7,720 nt of DNA from contig DUIP01000207.1 of the NCBI GenBank assembly GCA_013330285.1, positions 1 through 7,720 of the forward strand, written 5' to 3'. Position 1 is the stretch's first letter; each line of letters begins with the position of its first letter. The notes below the pieces were generated by a model. The model ran no database searches. It had not been told where the DNA came from and saw nothing but the letters and a program-made list of their open reading frames with translations. Shown here in pieces: positions 1 to 5,916 of this stretch. The stretch comes from Candidatus Poseidoniaceae archaeon (GTDB lineage Archaea; Thermoplasmatota; Poseidoniia; Poseidoniales; Poseidoniaceae). The translations under genes were made by a program, and so were the position numbers.

Positions 1-102
1 AAAAACCACTCCGATTTGGATGTAAATGACGTTATCGAGCAAGCTGAAGTCCAAGGAATGTTGGTTCGTATCAGCGAAGGGCGGTGGATGCTCCTTGAGT
101 GA
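1..102 (+). CDS. C-terminal tail of an unidentified protein, possibly a winged-helix domain
   Basis: The frame is open from the first base to a TGA at 100-102 and encodes the last 33 residues of a protein whose start lies outside the window. An acidic, helix-like stretch (DVNDVIEQAEVQGM) is followed by a short strand-turn-strand pattern (LVRISEGRWMLLE). This resembles the recognition helix and wing that end many archaeal winged-helix proteins, such as the C-terminal domain of archaeal MCM helicases. That comparison is an impression from the pattern of residues; 33 residues cannot identify the gene. A stop followed by only 35 bases before tRNA-Pro fits the compact layout. I am confident that it is a gene end, but not of its function. 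Confidence 0.55.
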   Translation, partial: KNHSDLDVNDVIEQAEVQGMLVRISEGRWMLLE

Positions 103-137
103 ACTTCATAGGTAGGACCTCGTGGGACGGAATGCAA

Positions 138-215
138 GGGCGATTGGGTTAGCTTGGCCTATACTCGGGCGTTTGGGACGCTTGGACCCAGGTTCAAATC
201 CTGGATCGCCCACCA
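138..215 (+). tRNA. tRNA-Pro (anticodon UGG), CCA encoded
   Basis: A full cloverleaf can be drawn. The acceptor stem pairs GGGCGAT (138-144) with ATCGCCC (205-211). The anticodon stem GGGCG/CGCTT encloses the loop TTTGGGA, giving anticodon TGG. The T arm is CCAGG-TTCAAAT-CCTGG. Discriminator A212 is followed by genomic CCA at 213-215. The D arm has only about three pairs but keeps the conserved GG in its loop. There is no intron at the canonical position 37/38. The parvulin gene on the other strand ends 13 bases downstream. Confidence 0.95.
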
Positions 216-228
216 GCAATGGTGTAGA

Positions 229-558
229 TCACTCCGGTAGGATGATTTCATGAACCCACAGAATGTGGTAGCCAAATTGGGTTTTGATGAACGATTGTGG
301 TACACTTTCAGGCTCCATGACCCACACTGCGTCCTCAAAATCTTGGACCATTTGCCCTTCAACAAATTCCCCCAAGTCGCCTTTTTTGCTCGCACTTGAA
401 CAGTTTGAGTATTTCTTGGCGAGTTTCTTGAACACCTTGAGCGGCCTTTTTGCTGATTGAACCTGCTCAAGGATCTCACGTGCTTGAGGCTTAGCAGCGA
501 CCAAGATGTGACGCACGTGAGCCTTTCTCGGCTTACGTCTCTTGTCGTGCCTTCGCAT
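229..558 (-). CDS. Parvulin-type peptidyl-prolyl cis-trans isomerase, single domain
   Basis: This 109-residue protein is a stand-alone parvulin domain, which speeds cis-trans isomerisation of peptide bonds before proline. Visible landmarks are the first strand VRHILV with His17, the active-site segment KYSNCSSA with Cys53, the turn KKGDLGEF (58-65) followed by EGQMVQDFEDAV, and the C-terminal strand KTQFGYHILWV with His98. The His-Cys-His set matches Pin1 and E. coli Par10. A very basic N-terminus (about twelve residues rich in Arg and Lys) precedes the domain. There is no signal peptide, membrane segment or WW domain, so it should act in the cytosol. The ATG at 556-558 has a GAGG four bases upstream (563-566), and the start lies 26 bases inside the end of the glycosyltransferase gene, so the two are probably translated together. 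The proline-directed substrate is unknown. Confidence 0.9.
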   Translation of the reverse strand: MRRHDKRRKPRKAHVRHILVAAKPQAREILEQVQSAKRPLKVFKKLAKKYSNCSSASKKGDLGEFVEGQMVQDFEDAVWVMEPESVPQSFIKTQFGYHILWVHEIILPE

Positions 559-1486
559 TGATCCTCAACTCCCGTACCATCGCAGTGGCTGTCCTATCAA
601 AAAAGTGTGCAACCAGCCAAGCAAAAAGCGTCAAGAACACAGGATGCAAGCCGCGTGCGACAATTTCCCGCTCCACGTCGGTGCTGATGAATGGCAACAA
701 ACTGATCCAACCAATGACGTAAGCGATGAACGCAAACAAAGTATGTGGGGTCACATTGCGATTGAACAACCAACTGAAGTTTCGTCGATGATGTTCAATG
801 GCCAGCATCATGCCAACAGAAGTGAAGAACTTCAAACGCCGAATACCGGATTGTTCCCGGCCATAGACCGATTGGACTGGGATTTCTTTGATCCTCCAAC
901 CTGCCTTAGCCAACTGAACCAACCAGAAGTTGGGGTAGCCATAGCCTTTCCAAGAGCGTTGCCAATCCCATTCTCTTAGCACTTCATGAGAGGTGGCGGT
1001 ATAGCCGCACTGTGGGTCTTTAATCCGTTGACCAGAGGCAAGTGTTGTGGCTGCACTGAGGATTTTGCTTGCCATTTGACGATGCTTTGGCATAGCCCCC
1101 ACGCCATCAACATGAGCAAACCGGTTCCCTTTGGCATGGTCGCAATGACCAGAAATCACAGGGGCGATCAATGTGCGAAGATCTTCAGGATTCATTTGCC
1201 CATCGCCAGCCATGACGACGCTTACAAATGGACCCTCAAAGTGCGCCAAGAGGGCCTGGTGGCCTGCATCAATAGCAGCGCCAACACCTTGTCCATCCAA
1301 ACGAAGTTCAATGAGATTTGAAGCACACTCAGCGGCTTGTATTTCATCCGATGTCCCATCGGTGGAACCATCATTGACGACAACAATACAATCAACATTC
1401 TCTGGTATTGTTTCGAGCACGTTACGAATGAAAGGTGCCTCATTTCGTGCGGGAACGACGACTCCGATGAACCACTCGCCCTCCAT
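533..1486 (-). CDS. Family 2 glycosyltransferase (DPM1-like) with C-terminal membrane segments
   Basis: This 317-residue protein transfers a sugar from a nucleotide donor, probably to a membrane lipid carrier or glycan at the cytoplasmic membrane face; substrates cannot be read from the sequence. The GT-A fold opens with VVVPARNE (10-16), then VVVNDGSTDGT (35-45). The metal-binding region is VMAGDGQMNPEDL (91-103), followed by KGNRF (119-123), KDPQCGYTA (156-164) and the segment GYGYPNFWLVQLAKAGWRI (181-199). Two hydrophobic segments follow, at about 247-267 and 280-297, then a basic tail. The same frame is open 303 bases further upstream, but that stretch has no family similarity and runs into the divergent gene, so I start at the ATG at 1484-1486. 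A GTG at 1508-1510, with GAGGG about nine bases before it, would add eight residues. Parvulin follows, overlapping by 26 bases. Confidence 0.88.
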   Translation of the reverse strand: MEGEWFIGVVVPARNEAPFIRNVLETIPENVDCIVVVNDGSTDGTSDEIQAAECASNLIELRLDGQGVGAAIDAGHQALLAHFEGPFVSVVMAGDGQMNPEDLRTLIAPVISGHCDHAKGNRFAHVDGVGAMPKHRQMASKILSAATTLASGQRIKDPQCGYTATSHEVLREWDWQRSWKGYGYPNFWLVQLAKAGWRIKEIPVQSVYGREQSGIRRLKFFTSVGMMLAIEHHRRNFSWLFNRNVTPHTLFAFIAYVIGWISLLPFISTDVEREIVARGLHPVFLTLFAWLVAHFFDRTATAMVRELRINAKARQET

Positions 1487-1613
1487 GTTGGAACCACATG
1501 CCTGTTGCACATGAACATGCCCTCGTCCCCCTCCCACATCTCCATGGCAAAACCACTGTGTATGCTGCCTCGTATTGAGAGGTTTGATAGGGAGAGCGCA
1601 TGGGTTGCGGTGT
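1487..1613. promoter_or_regulatory. Divergent intergenic region between glycosyltransferase and GT-like membrane protein
   Basis: These 127 bases separate two genes transcribed away from each other, so at least two promoters should lie here. On the plus strand a TTTGATA at 1583-1589 sits about 25 bases before the GTG at 1614 and could be a TATA-like element for a nearly leaderless transcript. On the minus strand there is a purine-rich run (GGGAGGGGGACGAGGG), but it lies just upstream of the alternative GTG start and looks more like a ribosome-binding site than a promoter. I see no inverted repeat long enough for an operator. Confidence 0.3.
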
Positions 1614-2447
1614 GTGGCTGACATTCCTCTGCGTATTGTTCTGGTCGGAAAAGACATTGATTTACGCGTCGTTTCCCTCATTGTCAGAGCGAGAGAAATA
1701 GCGGACGAAGTTGTTTTTTTGGACCTTGGATCAAACGATACCACGGTCGAGCTTGCAGAAGAAGTAGGGTGCAAAACATTGCACTTCACCTCAACCTTTG
1801 ATGCTGTCCATCTTGCAAAATTTTTGCATGAATCTCCACTTGAAGAAGCGAAGACAACCTTGGCGATTCATATCACGACAGCATGGAAATTACAAGATAT
1901 CTCATTGTCCATCAATCGAGCACGTGAATTGTGGGATTTGCATCTATCGCATCATGCTGAACCGTCCGGTGATGAGAATGAAGAAGCACTCGTGCTTTCT
2001 GAACTGGATTTGCGTCACTTGGTGATGACCAAGTCAGGTATGGAGGCGTTGGCTTCACTTTCTATAGATGGGACGACAGAAGACCTTGATGAACGCCTTA
2101 GGGTGCGGGTGGTCCGTGGTTCTGTCAACGTCAATATCAATCAACGTGAATCCTTAGCCACCGCTTCGAGGTTTGCTCAATTGTTTTATTGGATGCTCGA
2201 ATCAAAACACCCACTGTTGCTCTTTGGCATCCCAGGCGTGGTCCTGTTCATCCTTGGGTACCGACTTTCGGGCAATATTGTCGGGGCGCTCGAAGAAATC
2301 AATTCAACATCGATTGGTGTGACCTTGGCCACGATTGCGATGACCCTGATTGGGCTGTTCAGCATCATGGTGGCCCTTATTCTCTACATCATGGGTAAGC
2401 AGGTCGAACAGGTACAATCGCAGTATGATTGGCCTTCTCGAACCTAA
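1614..2447 (+). CDS. GT-A-like membrane protein lacking glycosyltransferase catalytic motifs
   Basis: The 277-residue product has the outline of an archaeal family 2 glycosyltransferase. A first strand (LRIVLVG, 6-12) leads to an ADEVVFLDLGSNDTTVELAEEVGCK segment (30-54), which aligns by eye with the usual ADEVIVVDSGSTDGT-type donor-binding loop. A later TKSGMEAL (149-155) sits where these enzymes have a GYRA..REAL stretch. The end has two membrane helices at about 199-219 (HPLLLFGIPGVVLFILG) and 239-263, as in many archaeal family members. No DxD or DADG motif is present: the expected region reads AIHITTAWKLQD (84-95). It is probably an inactive or repurposed relative, perhaps a partner of the divergent glycosyltransferase. 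I chose the GTG at 1614; a TTG at 1575 would add 13 residues without similarity. Confidence 0.7.
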   Translation: MADIPLRIVLVGKDIDLRVVSLIVRAREIADEVVFLDLGSNDTTVELAEEVGCKTLHFTSTFDAVHLAKFLHESPLEEAKTTLAIHITTAWKLQDISLSINRARELWDLHLSHHAEPSGDENEEALVLSELDLRHLVMTKSGMEALASLSIDGTTEDLDERLRVRVVRGSVNVNINQRESLATASRFAQLFYWMLESKHPLLLFGIPGVVLFILGYRLSGNIVGALEEINSTSIGVTLATIAMTLIGLFSIMVALILYIMGKQVEQVQSQYDWPSRT

Positions 2448-2480
2448 GCGGCCAAGACTTTGATAGTGGAGTGAAGGACA

Positions 2481-3263
2481 ATGAGCGATATGGCAGAGGC
2501 TCGTTTGGTTTGTTTGGATATGGATCGTGTGCTGGTCGACCACCTCTCGACGTGGCAGTTTGTCTATGACGGATTGGGAATTTCCAATGATGAATCATTT
2601 GAACTTTACAACCAAGGTTTGCTCGATGAGTGGGATTGGATCAAACTTGATATCGCTCTCATCAAAGAGAGCAGAAAGGATGGCCCACCTGTCCTCGATA
2701 GTGAACTGCGTGGTCTGATGGAAGGTATGCCTATGATGACGTATTGGAAGGAATTGATTGGCAACCTCCTCGACGAGGGCTTTCACGTCGCGATTGTCAG
2801 TGGCGGTCTGCAACAAACCGCTCGAGATATCGCTGCTCAATTCCCTTCTGAGGTCCCATGGAGGCGTCGTTGGGGAGGCATAGATCGGTTCACTGCACAT
2901 CGCTTTGGCCAAGGTAATGACACCCGCCTTCATGTCTTTACGAATGGATGGCTCTTGGGTTTGCCCACCGGGGATGGCGATCATCATTTAGCCGATTTCG
3001 GAAGATACCAAGTTCAAATGGATGGAAAAGGGTCGGTTGTGAAAATGCTCCAACGCAGACTGGGCGTGACCAAAGAAAACACGGCGTCAGTTGGCGACTC
3101 TGCCGGTGACATCAGCATGTTTCAGCAGTCAGGTCTTCCAATTTGTTTCAATCCATGGGACGACCGGCCAAAGAAGCACGCCCTCCACATCGTTGAAGAA
3201 AAACATCTCAAACATGTTCAAGACATCATTTTCGAGCATTATGGCCTTTCTCCAACAGTTTGA
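2481..3263 (+). CDS. HAD-superfamily phosphatase, phosphoserine phosphatase (SerB)-like
   Basis: This is a 260-residue haloacid dehalogenase-fold phosphatase with all four motifs. Motif I is CLDMDRVLVD with nucleophile Asp13 and acid/base Asp15. Motif II is IVSGGL with Ser107, motif III is DGKG with Lys183, and motif IV is VGDSAGDISMF with Asp206 and Asp210. The helical cap between motifs I and II (about 20-100) and the SGG sequence are typical of the SerB-like group, which hydrolyses phosphoserine or similar small phosphomonoesters through an aspartyl-phosphate intermediate. A tryptophan-rich stretch at about 127-177 between motifs II and III is longer than I would expect for plain SerB, so the substrate is uncertain. 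A GGAG at 2468-2471 lies nine bases before the ATG. It begins 33 bases after the GT-like gene and is probably co-transcribed with it. Cytosolic. Confidence 0.85.
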   Translation: MSDMAEARLVCLDMDRVLVDHLSTWQFVYDGLGISNDESFELYNQGLLDEWDWIKLDIALIKESRKDGPPVLDSELRGLMEGMPMMTYWKELIGNLLDEGFHVAIVSGGLQQTARDIAAQFPSEVPWRRRWGGIDRFTAHRFGQGNDTRLHVFTNGWLLGLPTGDGDHHLADFGRYQVQMDGKGSVVKMLQRRLGVTKENTASVGDSAGDISMFQQSGLPICFNPWDDRPKKHALHIVEEKHLKHVQDIIFEHYGLSPTV

Positions 3264-3289
3264 AGAACCTCTGTGATGCTCTCTGGTTC

Positions 3290-3397
3290 ATGTACGGTGA
3301 TGACGGACTGATGTCGATCTGCCCTAACTGTGGGTTTCTCTTGGGTGTCTTCATTCCAGGAATGCCGTGCCCTGAGTGTGGCGAGCCTTTGCTTTAG
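3290..3397 (+). CDS. Small double CPxCG zinc-knuckle protein (microprotein)
   Basis: A 35-codon frame beginning at ATG 3290 contains two zinc knuckles, CPNCG and CPECG, separated by eleven residues, and ends GEPLL. The four cysteines in this arrangement would bind one zinc ion, as in the CPxCG zinc-finger microproteins known from haloarchaea. A second in-frame ATG at 3311 would give a 28-residue form (MSICPNCG...) and has a GGTGA ten bases upstream, so it may be the true start. The gene fills the space between the HAD phosphatase and the converging dehydrogenase, and its TAG (3395-3397) overlaps that gene's stop on the other strand by two bases. Such proteins usually act through protein or RNA contacts; no role can be assigned here. 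The cysteine pattern is what supports coding. Confidence 0.6.
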   Translation: MYGDDGLMSICPNCGFLLGVFIPGMPCPECGEPLL

Positions 3398-4437
3398 AGG
3401 CGTTCGAATCTCACACCTTCGCGTTGCATGTACTCCATGATGTGCCTGATCGCTTCAGCAGAAAGCCCCTCTGGAGGATGGATGCCGGGGCGAAGACCGC
3501 AACCTTGTTCCGGTCCTTGATCGATAAACAGCATGGCACAAGCTGCGGTAACAAGGCCGGTCGTCCGTGCCATCGAGCCATCACCATTCATGCCTGCATC
3601 GTGAACCACTGTCCGAGTCCGCCGTTCACCTGCGGCGGCAATGACTTCCAACCATGTGAACTCAGGCCGATCCTCATCAAAGGTCCATGCAGCGAGGAGG
3701 TCTTCTTCGTTCATGGTTTGACCCTCAGACAGCCATTTGTCAATGTGGCCAGGCCATCGAACGGTGTATTCTTTCATCGTCGAGCATGGGATGGTGTCAA
3801 GAACACTGCGAAGTCCATCGGTGAGAAATGCCTCCATGGCGCCATACCCCTCGACTTCGATGAGGTGTCGTTCGTTGAGCGCAGGGACTTCCATGACCAC
3901 TCCATCGACTTTGATTCGAGCAGGTCGAGTGTATTCTTCGATGACATCAGATGGGGAAAATGGTGCCATGTAGGACCACGAATTGTCCTTTTCAGCGGGA
4001 TTTCCTCCGACCTTGATCGAGACCGTATCCAAGGCTCCGAATTTGTCGTAGGCTTGTTTGACGAGCATGTTTGAAATTCCTGGCGCAATGCCAACGTCCC
4101 ACAAGAGCACAGAATCATGGGCGGTGGCGAGGTCTTGGTGGCGGTGCGGGTCTTCCGCTGTGAACGCGAGGTCAACAATCTGATGACCCCCGCGAAGCAG
4201 TTCTGGACGAACCGCGTCACCAATGCGTCCTGGAAGCATATTGATGACAATCTGGTTCGCCTCAAGGCTTGCGATATGTGCCAAAGCATCACCTTCCAAC
4301 ACCGTTACTTGAGGATGCGAATGGAATGCTTCGGGCACGTGGAGATCGATGACGGTAACGGTATGGTCTGCTTCCAGTAATCTTTCGATGACAAACCGAC
4401 CAACCAGACCACTGCCTAGAGCAACAGCATGACCCAT
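3394..4437 (-). CDS. Saccharopine dehydrogenase / lysine 6-dehydrogenase-like oxidoreductase
   Basis: This 347-residue protein has an N-terminal Rossmann domain with GSGLVGR (8-14) and an Asp31 at the end of the second strand (VTVIDLH), which suggests NAD(H) rather than NADP(H). It continues with VINMLPG (64-70), VDLAF (88-92) and DVGIAPGISNML (114-125). The C-terminal domain carries signatures of the saccharopine and lysine dehydrogenase family: KVGGNP (142-147), MAPFSPSDVIEEYTRPARI (157-175), VPALNER (184-190), GAMEAFLTDGLRS (199-211) and RWPGH (227-231). Family members oxidise or form secondary amines of amino acids (lysine, saccharopine, carboxynorspermidine); which reaction applies is not decided by sequence. 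It follows asnS by nine bases, and its GAGG overlaps the asnS stop, so it is the second gene of an operon. Its own stop abuts the converging microprotein. Confidence 0.85.
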   Translation of the reverse strand: MGHAVALGSGLVGRFVIERLLEADHTVTVIDLHVPEAFHSHPQVTVLEGDALAHIASLEANQIVINMLPGRIGDAVRPELLRGGHQIVDLAFTAEDPHRHQDLATAHDSVLLWDVGIAPGISNMLVKQAYDKFGALDTVSIKVGGNPAEKDNSWSYMAPFSPSDVIEEYTRPARIKVDGVVMEVPALNERHLIEVEGYGAMEAFLTDGLRSVLDTIPCSTMKEYTVRWPGHIDKWLSEGQTMNEEDLLAAWTFDEDRPEFTWLEVIAAAGERRTRTVVHDAGMNGDGSMARTTGLVTAACAMLFIDQGPEQGCGLRPGIHPPEGLSAEAIRHIMEYMQREGVRFERL

Positions 4438-4444
4438 GAACTCG

Positions 4445-4448
4445 CCTC
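4445..4448 (-). promoter_or_regulatory. Ribosome-binding site overlapping the asnS stop
   Basis: The junction reads TGAGGCGAGTTCATG on the minus strand. The GAGG core shares its GA with the TGA stop of asnS and lies seven bases before the ATG of the dehydrogenase gene. This fixes that start and suggests translational coupling. Confidence 0.65.
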
Positions 4449-5778
4449 AGGGTGTTACTCGTCGTGAATCACGAGGGAATGGAATCACTTCTCGGATATG
4501 GTCGGCACCAGTCAACCATGAACACACACGGTCGACGCCGAGGCCAAAGCCTCCGTGTGGTACGCCGCCGTATGAACGTGTGTCAATGTAGAATTGATAG
4601 GGTTCGTGAGGGGTGCCTTCTTCATCCAATCGCTTGAGAATTTCTTCTTCTGACCATGTACGTTCACCACCGCCGATGATTTCACCGTAGCCTTCAGGGG
4701 CCAACAAGTCATGGCAAAGCACGTACTTTTCATCTTCCGGATCAACCCTGTGGTAGAATGGTTTGGCAATCTTTGGATAGTGGGTGAGGAAATGAGGCAC
4801 ATCGAAATCTTGAGTCAGAATCTTTTCTTTGGAATAGTCCAAATCTTGCCCCCATTCGACATCTACGCCCATGCCTTGTAGGGTTTCCACAGCCTCGTCA
4901 TAGCGCATGCGTGGGTATGGGCTGTCTGCGTATCTGGCCACCAAGTCAAGGTCCCGGCCAAGCGATTCAAGTTCAGGTGTCTGATCTTCGAGCAGGGTTG
5001 AAGCAATCTTGCGCACAACGCCTTCACCGTGGCTCATGATTTCTTCATTGCTGGCCCAAGCTACTTCCATTTCAGCATGCCAAAACTCGGTCAAGTGTCG
5101 GCGTGTGCGTGATTTTTCCGCACGGAACGAAGGTGCGATGGTGTACAATCGTTCCAAAGCTGGCATGGCTGCTTCGGCATAGAGTTGCCAAGATTGGGTG
5201 AGGTACGCAGTGCGTCCAAAATAAGGTACTTCGAACAACGTCGAGCCTCCCTCAACAGCGCCTGCAACAAAGTTAGGTGCTTGATACTCAACGAAATCCA
5301 AATCACGGAAGTAGCCATGAATGGCTCCAAATACGCTGCTACGCAACTTGAGCATGGTCGTCATGCGAGAGGTGCGGAGGTAGAGGTGTCGGTTGTCGAG
5401 CAAGAATTCAGTCTCTCCACCATCGGCTGCAGCCATGGCGGATTCAGTGATCGGGAACGGTCGCTCAGGATTCACTGATCCAATAATTTCCACTGAGGAA
5501 ACAACGAGTTCATGACCGCCTTCAGAACGTTCGTCAACGTTGACGGTACCGGTGATGATGATGCTTGATTCAATCAAGGCAGATTTCACGGCTTCAAAGG
5601 CTTCGTCACCCAATGCGTCACGCTTGGCTACGCATTGAATGGTGCCGGTTGAATCACGCAGAACGATGAACCGAATTTTATTCGAACCACGGGTTCGCTT
5701 GACCCAACCCTTCAATTCCACGACCTGGTTGTCGTAGTTTCCAGATTGCACATCACCAATCCAAACTGTCTTCACCAT
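4447..5778 (-). CDS. asnS: Asparaginyl-tRNA synthetase, archaeal type
   Basis: The enzyme charges tRNA-Asn with asparagine using ATP. The 443-residue product begins with an OB-fold anticodon-binding domain (about 1-105, with GWVKRTRG and IVLRDSTGTIQCV at 38-50). The class II catalytic core includes AVEGGSTLFEV (174-184), QSWQLYAEAAM (195-205), the motif 2 sequence FRAEKSRTRRHLTEFWHAEME (218-238), LLAPEGYGEIIGG (358-370) and motif 3 GFGLGVDRV (410-418), with Arg417. Length and motifs match archaeal AsnRS. An ATG at 5805 would add nine residues, but the ATG at 5776-5778 has AGGTG five bases upstream and places the start where archaeal homologues begin, so I prefer it. It heads an operon with the dehydrogenase and diverges from carbamate kinase. 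Its presence implies direct Asn-tRNA charging rather than reliance on transamidation alone. Confidence 0.95.
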   Translation of the reverse strand: MVKTVWIGDVQSGNYDNQVVELKGWVKRTRGSNKIRFIVLRDSTGTIQCVAKRDALGDEAFEAVKSALIESSIIITGTVNVDERSEGGHELVVSSVEIIGSVNPERPFPITESAMAAADGGETEFLLDNRHLYLRTSRMTTMLKLRSSVFGAIHGYFRDLDFVEYQAPNFVAGAVEGGSTLFEVPYFGRTAYLTQSWQLYAEAAMPALERLYTIAPSFRAEKSRTRRHLTEFWHAEMEVAWASNEEIMSHGEGVVRKIASTLLEDQTPELESLGRDLDLVARYADSPYPRMRYDEAVETLQGMGVDVEWGQDLDYSKEKILTQDFDVPHFLTHYPKIAKPFYHRVDPEDEKYVLCHDLLAPEGYGEIIGGGERTWSEEEILKRLDEEGTPHEPYQFYIDTRSYGGVPHGGFGLGVDRVCSWLTGADHIREVIPFPRDSRRVTP

Positions 5779-5916
5779 CTTCGCACCTGTTCTTGGGTAA
5801 GCCATTGTCTAATTCAATGTCACCCTCCAACCGCCAACACAAACAGGTGGTCAAACACAGGCATTGATTGCTCAATATGGGACAAGCCTCAAACCACTGC
5901 AGGTTCAAGTCACACC
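5779..5916. promoter_or_regulatory. Divergent promoter region between asnS and carbamate kinase
   Basis: The 138 bases between the two divergent starts hold the AGGTG ribosome-binding site of asnS (5784-5788, minus strand). On the plus side, a TCAATATGG at 5872-5880, about 37-45 bases before the GTG of carbamate kinase, is the best TATA-like candidate. Two similar CA-rich words (ACACAAACAGG at 5837-5847 and TCAAACACAGG at 5851-5861) lie close together but are too short to call an operator. No ribosome-binding site is evident before the GTG. Confidence 0.3.

Noticed and set aside
159..479. Minus-strand frame ending in a QDLNLGP-type sequence
   Set aside because: This is the well-known artefact of translating a tRNA T arm, and the rest is a shadow of the parvulin gene.
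542..979. A 145-residue plus-strand frame opposite the glycosyltransferase
   Set aside because: Antisense shadow without motifs; the minus-strand gene has conserved residues throughout.
1600..1701. A short frame from ATG 1600 with a hydrophobic start and a GGAG just upstream
   Set aside because: It encodes about 33 residues overlapping the GT-like gene in another frame, with no family signal; the upstream GGAG is probably coincidental.
1487..1789. Upstream extension of the glycosyltransferase frame by 101 residues
   Set aside because: The extension has no family similarity, is low in recognisable structure and overlaps the divergent gene. The GT-A fold starts directly after the ATG at 1486.
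3376..4074. A 232-residue plus-strand frame opposite the dehydrogenase
   Set aside because: It lies wholly antisense to a gene with clear family motifs, is cysteine/histidine-rich in the way shadow frames are, and has no recognisable domain.
5837..5861. Two similar CA-rich words in the asnS-arcC gap as a possible operator repeat
   Set aside because: They are about eleven bases, imperfect, and in a CA-rich stretch, so chance similarity is likely.
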